In this document: piece by piece, positions 1 to 5,106 of the stretch
Layout of the letters: the number at the start of each line of letters is the position of its first letter
Numbering within the stretch: the stretch's first letter is position 1
NCBI GenBank assembly: GCA_964464625.1
Contig: CAYXKD010000102.1
Span: forward strand, 1 to 6,032
Source: JAAZIN01 sp964464625
GTDB taxonomy: Bacteria > Bacillota > Dethiobacteria > DTU022
DNA length: 6,032 bases
Direction of reading: 5' to 3'
Position numbers and translations under genes: made by a program
Notes under the pieces: generated by a model
The model's database searches: none
Told to the model about the DNA's origin: nothing
Seen by the model: the letters and a program-made list of their open reading frames with translations, nothing else

Positions 1-313
1 CTTAAAGCAGGCTTATTTTGATCTCCTTCCCCCCGCTAACATTTTACTCACAGCACTCTCCCTACTCTTTCCAGTTTGTACCCAGTTTTTATCCCGAGGG
101 ATTACTACTTCCTCCAGAAGATCCCTAACATGAGATATTGGATCGAAGCAAAGTATGGTGGAATGAAAAGGAATGGGGTAGATGTGGGAGTAAAGATGCC
201 CGGAGAAAAGGCTGGCATTAATGCTGCCCCGAAGAGATTTCAGACCCATTATCTCTTCGGGGTTAAGCATAAAGTAAATTCAATCTTCTATTAACTGCTA
301 ACTGCCAAAAATG
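1..313. other. Intergenic region downstream of the thiolase; no convincing gene
   Basis: No gene here can be supported. Two overlapping open frames on opposite strands span much of it (minus 13-270, 85 codons; plus 76-294, 72 codons), but neither has a good ribosome binding site or a product I recognise. The minus frame starts inside the space between the thiolase stop and a hairpin and reads straight through that hairpin. What can be seen is a perfect 12-bp inverted repeat at 227-262, a 10-bp palindrome GCATTAATGC at 215-224, and a short tandem TAACTGC x2 at 292-305, close to the thiolase stop. The minus frame's last 37 codons look somewhat protein-like, so a decayed gene remnant is possible. 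Confidence 0.5.
227..262 (-). terminator. Perfect 12-bp inverted repeat; candidate terminator or 3' stem-loop of the thiolase transcript
   Basis: The arms CCCCGAAGAGAT (227-238) and ATCTCTTCGGGG (251-262) pair perfectly around a 12-base loop, with four G-C pairs at the base. On the minus strand the stem begins 51 bases after the thiolase stop codon, a sensible place for a 3' end structure. There is no clear T-run directly after the stem on either strand, so it is not a textbook intrinsic terminator. It could instead be an RNA-stabilising stem or a dispersed palindromic repeat unit; the palindrome at 215-224 sits beside it. Confidence 0.4.
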
Positions 314-1492
314 CTAGGGCATTTCCACAGCGCAGGCAATTCCCTGGCCGCCACCGATACAAAGAGTAGCCAGGCCACGGCGGGAGCCCTGCTTTTTCAT
401 TTCGTAAAGCAGAGTCACAAAAATACGGGCGCCGCTGGCTCCAATGGGATGACCCAGAGCAATAGCGCCGCCGTTAAGGTTGACTTTAGCAGGGTCAAAC
501 TCAAGCTCTTTTAGAACATAGAGCGCCTGGGTAGCAAAAGCTTCATTGGCTTCAATAAGATCAAGATCGTTTGCTTTCCAGCCTGCTTTCTTCAGGGCCA
601 GGCGGGTAGCCGGTACCGGGCCTGTCCCCATGACAGCCGGATCAACGCCAGCAGAAGCGTAGCTGCGAATAAATGCCATCGGCTCAAGTTCCTTTTCCCT
701 GGCTTTGTCAAGGCTCATAACCACCACAGCAGCGGCGCTGTCATTGATTCCTGAGGCATTCCCTGCGGTAACGGTGCCATCTTTTTTAAAGGCAGGGCGC
801 AACCTGGCCAGCGCTTCAAGGGATGTTTTTCGGGGGTGCTCATCCACTTCAAATATTTTCGGTTCGCCTTTTCTCTGCGGCACAGCCACAGGAACAATTT
901 CATCCTTAAACCGGCCGCTTTCGATAGCAGCCCAGGCTTTTTCCTGGCTTTTTAGGGAGAATTCGTCTTGCATTTCCCGGGTAATACCAAATCTTTCGGC
1001 AATATTTTCAGCGGTGATTCCCATATGGTAGTTACCGAAAGCACACCACAAACCATCTTTAATCATCATGTCAACAGCTTTGGCATCACCCATACGAAGC
1101 CCCCAGCGGGCTCCCTGCAGAGCATAGGCAGCAGCACTCATATTCTCCGTGCCTCCGGCCACGATTACTTCTGCTTCACCCGCACGAATCGCAGTGGCAG
1201 CTTCTGTAATGGTTTTCAAGCCCGAGCCACAGACCTTGTTCACGGTAGCAGAAGGCACTTCTACAGGAATCCCGGCTTTAATAGCTGCCTGCCGTGCAAC
1301 GCTCTGGCCCAAACCTCCCTGAAGTACGCAACCCATAATTACTTCATCCACTTCCGATGGGTCTAGGCCAGCTTTATCCAAGGCTGATTTGATAGCAATT
1401 GTGCCCAGATCTACTGCTGAGACATCCCGCAAAGAACCGCCAAATGTACCCACCGCGGTCCTTACAGCGCTGACAACAACTACTTCTTTCAT
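314..1492 (-). CDS. Acetyl-CoA acetyltransferase (acetoacetyl-CoA thiolase family)
   Basis: This complete 392-residue thiolase catalyses reversible condensation of two acetyl-CoA to acetoacetyl-CoA, or thiolysis of short 3-ketoacyl-CoA, in the cytoplasm. The family's catalytic set is intact: nucleophile Cys88 in VNKVCGSG, the NEAFA motif in the second half, His348 in GHPIGASG and Cys378 in CIGGG. The last two match the numbering of classical biosynthetic thiolases, and the length is typical. An upstream in-frame ATG at 1498 leaves only one base after the GAGGAGG ribosome binding site. The ATG at 1492 gives a 7-base spacing and the usual MKEVVVVSAVRT beginning, so it is chosen. The gene is transcribed away from the SDR operon. 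It may handle acetoacetyl-CoA in the same acyl-CoA metabolism, but co-regulation is inference. The exact chain-length preference cannot be read from sequence. Confidence 0.95.
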   Translation of the reverse strand: MKEVVVVSAVRTAVGTFGGSLRDVSAVDLGTIAIKSALDKAGLDPSEVDEVIMGCVLQGGLGQSVARQAAIKAGIPVEVPSATVNKVCGSGLKTITEAATAIRAGEAEVIVAGGTENMSAAAYALQGARWGLRMGDAKAVDMMIKDGLWCAFGNYHMGITAENIAERFGITREMQDEFSLKSQEKAWAAIESGRFKDEIVPVAVPQRKGEPKIFEVDEHPRKTSLEALARLRPAFKKDGTVTAGNASGINDSAAAVVVMSLDKAREKELEPMAFIRSYASAGVDPAVMGTGPVPATRLALKKAGWKANDLDLIEANEAFATQALYVLKELEFDPAKVNLNGGAIALGHPIGASGARIFVTLLYEMKKQGSRRGLATLCIGGGQGIACAVEMP

Positions 1493-1499
1493 TTCCATT

Positions 1500-1506
1500 C
1501 CTCCTC
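1500..1506 (-). promoter_or_regulatory. Ribosome binding site of the thiolase (decides its start)
   Basis: GAGGAGG on the minus strand lies 7 bases before the ATG at 1492 but only one base before the ATG at 1498. This favours the shorter 392-residue product. Confidence 0.8.
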
Positions 1507-1525
1507 TGTTATTACCACTCCAGTC

Positions 1526-1539
1526 GTGATCAAGATCAA
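1526..1539. promoter_or_regulatory. Candidate Crp/Fnr-family operator
   Basis: GTGATCAAGATCAA reads TTGAT-N4-ATCAC on the minus strand. It fits the Fnr consensus TTGAT-N4-ATCAA at nine of the ten defined positions. It lies about 34 bases upstream of the thiolase start codon and may overlap or follow the thiolase transcription start, which would suit repression. Short palindromes arise by chance in AT-rich DNA, and no regulator is encoded in the window. Confidence 0.3.
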
Positions 1540-1782
1540 TTATTATTCATTCAATAATTTCGCTAATGATCTGCACACTTCCTCTTTTTTAGATAAGGCT
1601 TCAGTAATTCCGGAAGGGATCTTTTTATTAGTCATTCTGGCATAGGTGAAAGTGGGTGAAACATGCTGATAACAGCTTGTATATGTAACCAGTAATCAAA
1701 TACAGAGCAGACAATAATCCCATATCTCAGGGTTTTTATTTACCGAAAAAGACAAATCAATGCTTTTAATTGGTTTCGAATA

Positions 1783-1811
1783 TTGACTAAAGCACGAATT
1801 TATTGTAAACT
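1783..1811 (+). promoter_or_regulatory. Probable sigma-A promoter of the SDR-hydratase-HMGS-like-thiolase operon
   Basis: The -35 element TTGACT (1783-1788, five of six consensus bases) is followed after exactly 17 bases by TAAACT (1806-1811, four of six). Transcription would start near 1818, giving a leader of about 26 bases that still contains the AAAGGAG ribosome binding site. The flanking sequence is AT-rich, as expected. It is the best promoter match I could find ahead of the first gene. Confidence 0.5.
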
Positions 1812-1828
1812 ATTTGATATATTATCCG

Positions 1829-1835
1829 AAAGGAG
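1829..1835 (+). promoter_or_regulatory. Ribosome binding site of the SDR gene (decides its start)
   Basis: AAAGGAG lies 8 bases before the ATG at 1844. It falls inside the longer open frame that begins with TTG at 1814, so the longer start would place the ribosome binding site within the coding region. Confidence 0.8.
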
Positions 1836-1843
1836 CTGTTTTT

Positions 1844-2752
1844 ATGTCCGGAATAAGTTTTAACGGCAAAGTGGCCGTCATCACCGGCGCCGGTGGAGGG
1901 CTGGGCAAGGCATATGCCCTTCTGTTAGCCGGCCGTGGTGCCAAGGTAGTCGTAAACGACCTCGGCGGCACGTTCGATGGGGAGGGAGCCGACAGTACAC
2001 CCGCTCAAAAAGTGGTCGATGAGATCAAAGCAGCGGGGGGCGAAGCGATAGCTAACTATGAGAGCGTCTCAGAATGGGAAAGTGCCCAAAAAATCATTCA
2101 AGCAGCCATCGATAATTACAACAGAGTAGATATTTTAATTAACAATGCAGGAATTCTTCGGGATAAAAGTTTACTCAAGATGGAGATCGCAGATTATCTC
2201 AAGGTACTCGAAGTACATCTAAACGGCACTTACTTCTGCACAAAGGCCGCTTTCGGTCATATGCGGGAACAGAGTTATGGGAGAATTGTCTCCACCGCCT
2301 CAGCAGCGGGCGTGTACGGGAACTTCGGACAGACTAACTACGGTGCAGCAAAGATGGGCATTGTCGGCCTGATGAATTGCGTCTGCCAGGAGGGAGCCCG
2401 TTACGGGGTCCTGGCCAATACGATTGTGCCCACAGCAGGCACCAGACTGACTGCAACAGTAATGCCACCTGATGTTGTTGACAGGGTTAAACCTGAATTT
2501 GTCGCGCCAATGGTTATCTACATGTGCTCCGAACAATGCAGCGAAAGCGGCAAGATTTTCACCGCCGGCGGTGGTTATTTCAGCCGTGCGGCAGTAGTGG
2601 AGGGCCCGGGCGTCTTTTTCGACACAGGCTCCGAAATTACCCCCGATATGATCGTTGAAAAGATCGAACAGATTAGCTCGCTGGAGGGCGGCCGCGAGTA
2701 CGGTTCCGCGATGGAGCAAACCGGCTATGTTCTTTCCAAAATGACCGACTAA
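1844..2752 (+). CDS. SDR-family (3R)-3-hydroxyacyl-CoA dehydrogenase, MFE-2 type
   Basis: A 302-residue classical short-chain dehydrogenase/reductase predicted to oxidise (3R)-3-hydroxyacyl-CoA to 3-ketoacyl-CoA, or the reverse. The Rossmann motif TGAGGGLG is at residues 14-21. Asp39 in VVNDLGG, at the end of beta-2, predicts NAD(H) over NADP(H). NNAG is at 100-103. The catalytic set is Ser153, Tyr166 and Lys170, within GNFGQTNYGAAK, with Asn127 as the probable fourth member. NDLGG, NNAGILRDKS, YGNFGQ and VMPPD are hallmarks of the dehydrogenase domain of peroxisomal multifunctional enzyme 2 rather than of FabG-type reductases. The C-terminal extension beyond the Rossmann core also fits that group. 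It is the first gene of the operon, and its neighbour encodes the matching hydratase. The preferred acyl chain is unknown. Confidence 0.88.
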   Translation: MSGISFNGKVAVITGAGGGLGKAYALLLAGRGAKVVVNDLGGTFDGEGADSTPAQKVVDEIKAAGGEAIANYESVSEWESAQKIIQAAIDNYNRVDILINNAGILRDKSLLKMEIADYLKVLEVHLNGTYFCTKAAFGHMREQSYGRIVSTASAAGVYGNFGQTNYGAAKMGIVGLMNCVCQEGARYGVLANTIVPTAGTRLTATVMPPDVVDRVKPEFVAPMVIYMCSEQCSESGKIFTAGGGYFSRAAVVEGPGVFFDTGSEITPDMIVEKIEQISSLEGGREYGSAMEQTGYVLSKMTD

Positions 2753-2766
2753 TCAAGTAGAGCAAC

Positions 2767-2774
2767 AAAGGAGG
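2767..2774 (+). promoter_or_regulatory. Ribosome binding site of the hydratase gene
   Basis: AAAGGAGG sits 8 bases upstream of GTG at 2783. It supports this non-ATG start, since no in-frame ATG exists nearby. Confidence 0.8.
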
Positions 2775-2782
2775 AATCAAGT

Positions 2783-3649
2783 GTGCCTATCGACCCGCAA
2801 ATTGTTGGCAAGGATCTAAAGCCGCTGGAGTTTGTGTATCAAAACAGTGATGTCATCCTCTATGCTCTTGGTATCGGTGCCGGCGCCGAGGATGATGAGT
2901 TAAAGTATGTTTATGAAAGTGGGATACAGGTACTGCCAACATTCGGGGTTGTTCCGCCCTTTCCGGCATTAACGGGCATTATTGATCTCGAAGGGGTGGA
3001 TATAAACCTGGCCATGCTGCTGCATGGTGAACAGTACCTGGAGCTTTACAAACCAATTCCCGGGGAGGGGAAACTGACCTCATACCCCAAGGTTGCCGCG
3101 CTCTACGACAAAGGCAAAGGAGCGCTCATTGAAATCGAAGTTGTCACAAAAGATGCAAAAGAAGAGCCGCTGTTTTTAAACAGGTTTGGTGTTTTTATTC
3201 GAGGTGAAGGAGGTTTTGGCGGAGAGAGGGGCCCCGATCCAGGTTTTGATCCTCCGGAAAGAGAGCCGGATAAGGTAGTAACACTGCCCACCCTGCCGCA
3301 GCAAGCACTACTGTACCGTCTTTCTGGAGATTTTAATCCGCTTCATGCCGATCCCGATTTTGCTGCAATAGGCGGATTCCCCAAGCCTATATTGCATGGA
3401 CTCTGCACTATGGGTTTTGCCTGCCGGACCGTGCTCCGCGAATACGGCAGCAATGATCCGGCGAAGTTTAAATCCATGAAAGTGCGTTTTTCACGCCATG
3501 TCTTTCCTGGAGAAAATATCGTTACCGAAATGTGGCAGGAAGAATCCGGTTTGATCATCTTTCGCTCCAAAACAGCTGAACGGAATGAGTATTGCTTGAC
3601 CAATGCTGCTATCCAGTTAAATTCCATGAATGGAGGGATCCCGAATTGA
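2783..3649 (+). CDS. MaoC-like (R)-specific enoyl-CoA hydratase (hydratase 2)
   Basis: A 288-residue protein starting at GTG, predicted to add water to trans-2-enoyl-CoA to give (3R)-hydroxyacyl-CoA. It has the double hot-dog layout of eukaryotic hydratase 2. The N-terminal half carries GIGAG (about 30-34), VLPTFGVVP and LLHGEQYLELYKP (about 79-91), and GGFGGERGP follows. The C-terminal half holds the hydratase-2 signature YRLSGDFNPLHADP and PILHGLC. Catalytic Asp183 and His188 have the Asp-x4-His spacing of the family, with Asn185 between them. Glu83 in HGEQYLE is probably the additional conserved acid. The resemblance to the hydratase domain of peroxisomal MFE-2 is very close in these motifs. 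The gene lies 30 bases after the dehydrogenase, which would use its product, and its TGA overlaps the next start. Strict substrate specificity is not deducible. Confidence 0.92.
   Translation: MPIDPQIVGKDLKPLEFVYQNSDVILYALGIGAGAEDDELKYVYESGIQVLPTFGVVPPFPALTGIIDLEGVDINLAMLLHGEQYLELYKPIPGEGKLTSYPKVAALYDKGKGALIEIEVVTKDAKEEPLFLNRFGVFIRGEGGFGGERGPDPGFDPPEREPDKVVTLPTLPQQALLYRLSGDFNPLHADPDFAAIGGFPKPILHGLCTMGFACRTVLREYGSNDPAKFKSMKVRFSRHVFPGENIVTEMWQEESGLIIFRSKTAERNEYCLTNAAIQLNSMNGGIPN
3632..3637 (+). promoter_or_regulatory. Ribosome binding site selecting a TTG start for the HMGS-like gene
   Basis: GGAGGG lies 8 bases before TTG at 3646, inside the last codons of the hydratase gene. It supports starting the HMGS-like protein at 3646 rather than at the upstream in-frame TTG at 3592. 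Confidence 0.75.
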
Positions 3650-5106
3650 TTGGAATTGTCTCTTATGCAGCGTACCTCCCCCGGTACAGGCTTAACAGAA
3701 TGACGGTTTTCAGCTCCATGGGCTGGTTGAATCCTGCTTTGATCATGAATGCAGCGGGCGAAAAGGCGGTAGCCGGTTTTGATGAAGATGCCGTCACCAT
3801 GGCCGCAGCAGCGGGAAGGCGCTGTTTACAAGAATTCAATCCCGTCGAACTTGGCGCTCTTTACTTTGCCACTACCACCGCGCCCTACAAAGAGCGGCAG
3901 TGCGCCAACATCATTGCCGGAGCATGTTCTGCACCTGAAGAGATTCGCAGCGCCGATTTTGGAGGATCGCTGAAAGCCGGCAGCAGCGCACTGCTAGCCG
4001 CCCTGGAATTCAGCGCTGCAAACGACGGCAGACAGGCGCTAAGCTGCGCCGCCGACTGCCGCCTGGGCAAAATGGCCTCACTTCAAGAGATGGTTTTCGG
4101 TGACGGCGCCGCATCGATGCTCGTGGGCGGCAAAAATGTAATCGCTCTTTACAAAGGGGCTTATTCACTTTCCTATGATTTCGTGGACCAGTTGCGCGGA
4201 GCCGACACCATCTATAACCGGCAGTGGGAGGACCGCTGGGTACGGGATATGGGCTACGAGCAGTTTATACCCGAAGTGGTAACAGGACTTTGCCGCCGGT
4301 ATGATCTGAAGCCATCAGATTTTACCAGGGTCATCTACCCCTGTTATTACGGGGCCGCCCGCAGGAATATCAACAAAAAACTGGGGCTGGATCCTGCACA
4401 GGTGGAAGACGACCTGCTTCAGGAAAGCGGTGACACCGGCACAGCCCACCCGCTTGTAATGCTTTCCAAGACCCTTGAGGAGGCATCGCCCGGAGACAAG
4501 GTGCTTCTTGTCAGCTACGGCAGCGGTTGTGACGCTCTCTATTTCGAGATAACCCCTGAAATAGAGAAATATAACAACAGAAAACGTTTTTCCGACACGC
4601 TTGCCCATCGCGCCGAATTGGATAATTATACCAAGTACCTGACCTGGCGAAAGATCGCGCCTGTGGATACCGGGCTACGGGGTGAGGAAGAACTGGTTAC
4701 GCGCTGGTCCATGGCCTGGCGCAGCCGCAAAGCCATCCTGGGGTTACAGGGCAGCCGCTGCCTCAAATGCGGCACACAGCAGTATCCCCCGCAGAGGGTT
4801 TGCGTTAACCCTGACTGCGGAGCGATAGATGATATGGAGCCCATCAGTTTTGCGGACAAAGGCGGAACCATCGTCAGCTATACCTCGGATATGCTCGCCG
4901 CTTCGATTAACCCTCCAGCGATCTACGGTAACGTAGATTTTAACGGGGGAGGACGCTCCATGTTCGAGTTTGCTGACTGCACCCTCGACGATCTGAAGGT
5001 GGGCAAAGCGGTGGAGTTCACATTCCGGATTAAATACTACGATCCTAAGCGAGATACAACATTCTACTTCTGGAAAGCTGTTCCGGTGACAAAGGAGGTG
5101 CCTTAA
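3646..5106 (+). CDS. HMG-CoA synthase-like domain fused to a DUF35 zinc-ribbon/OB-fold domain; synthase triad apparently lost
   Basis: A 486-residue two-domain protein. The TTG start gives the beginning IGIVSYAAYLPRYRL, close to archaeal HMG-CoA synthases (GIVSYGAYIPRYRI type), and overlaps the hydratase stop by four bases (TTGA). Residues 1 to about 310 form a thiolase-fold synthase-like domain. Residues about 350-486 form a DUF35 domain with a zinc ribbon of four cysteines (Cys372, Cys375, Cys386, Cys391; CX2C-X10-CX4C) and then an OB fold. In archaea a separate DUF35 protein bridges acetoacetyl-CoA thiolase and HMG-CoA synthase; here it is fused to the synthase-like part. Aligned from memory to Staphylococcus MvaS (Glu79, Cys111, His233), the triad positions read Thr77, Leu109 and Tyr231, so normal HMG-CoA synthesis is unlikely. 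The domain may be structural or have a different chemistry. A complex with the thiolase encoded next is inferred. Confidence 0.85.
   Translation: MIGIVSYAAYLPRYRLNRMTVFSSMGWLNPALIMNAAGEKAVAGFDEDAVTMAAAAGRRCLQEFNPVELGALYFATTTAPYKERQCANIIAGACSAPEEIRSADFGGSLKAGSSALLAALEFSAANDGRQALSCAADCRLGKMASLQEMVFGDGAASMLVGGKNVIALYKGAYSLSYDFVDQLRGADTIYNRQWEDRWVRDMGYEQFIPEVVTGLCRRYDLKPSDFTRVIYPCYYGAARRNINKKLGLDPAQVEDDLLQESGDTGTAHPLVMLSKTLEEASPGDKVLLVSYGSGCDALYFEITPEIEKYNNRKRFSDTLAHRAELDNYTKYLTWRKIAPVDTGLRGEEELVTRWSMAWRSRKAILGLQGSRCLKCGTQQYPPQRVCVNPDCGAIDDMEPISFADKGGTIVSYTSDMLAASINPPAIYGNVDFNGGGRSMFEFADCTLDDLKVGKAVEFTFRIKYYDPKRDTTFYFWKAVPVTKEVP
5091..5100 (+). promoter_or_regulatory. Ribosome binding site of the SCP-x-type thiolase
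   Basis: AAAGGAGGTG is a near-perfect anti-Shine-Dalgarno match inside the last codons of the upstream gene. The GGAGG core ends 8 bases before the GTG at 5107, which directly follows the preceding TAA. Confidence 0.85.

Larger units (their letters stand above)
1493..1843. other. Divergent intergenic region between the thiolase and the SDR operon
   Basis: These 351 AT-rich bases should carry promoters for both directions. Readable elements are the thiolase ribosome binding site (1500-1506), a Crp/Fnr-like palindrome (1526-1539), a plausible sigma-A promoter for the rightward operon (1783-1811) and the SDR ribosome binding site (1829-1835). For the thiolase, only a weak promoter can be proposed: AATAAT at 1544-1539 with TTAGCG at 1566-1561 on the minus strand, spaced 16 bases. 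A 30-codon minus-strand frame at 1543-1635 lacks a ribosome binding site. No regulator gene, riboswitch or RNA gene was recognised. Confidence 0.6.

Noticed and set aside
705..1366. Plus-strand open frames inside the thiolase gene, and similar opposite-strand frames across the operon
   Set aside because: They are antisense or out-of-frame shadows of well-supported genes, with no ribosome binding sites or recognisable products.
1493..1498. Thiolase start at the ATG at 1498
   Set aside because: Only one base separates it from the ribosome binding site. The next ATG, two codons in, has normal spacing and gives the family's usual N-terminus.
1814..1843. Longer SDR starting at TTG 1814
   Set aside because: The AAAGGAG ribosome binding site at 1829-1835 lies inside that extension and is optimally spaced for the ATG at 1844. 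The SDR fold begins shortly after that ATG.
2751..2782. Direct repeat AATCAAGT at 2751-2758 and 2775-2782
   Set aside because: It is an 8-bp match around a ribosome binding site in a short gap, with no further copies seen; chance is the simplest explanation.
3592..3645. Longer N-terminus for the HMGS-like protein starting at TTG 3592
   Set aside because: It would overlap the hydratase gene by 58 bases, has no ribosome binding site, and adds 18 residues ahead of the conserved GIVSYAAYLPRYRL opening. GGAGGG is correctly spaced for the TTG at 3646.
3646..5106. Genuine HMG-CoA synthase of the mevalonate pathway
   Set aside because: The catalytic Glu, Cys and His positions are all replaced, and no other mevalonate-pathway gene is in the window.
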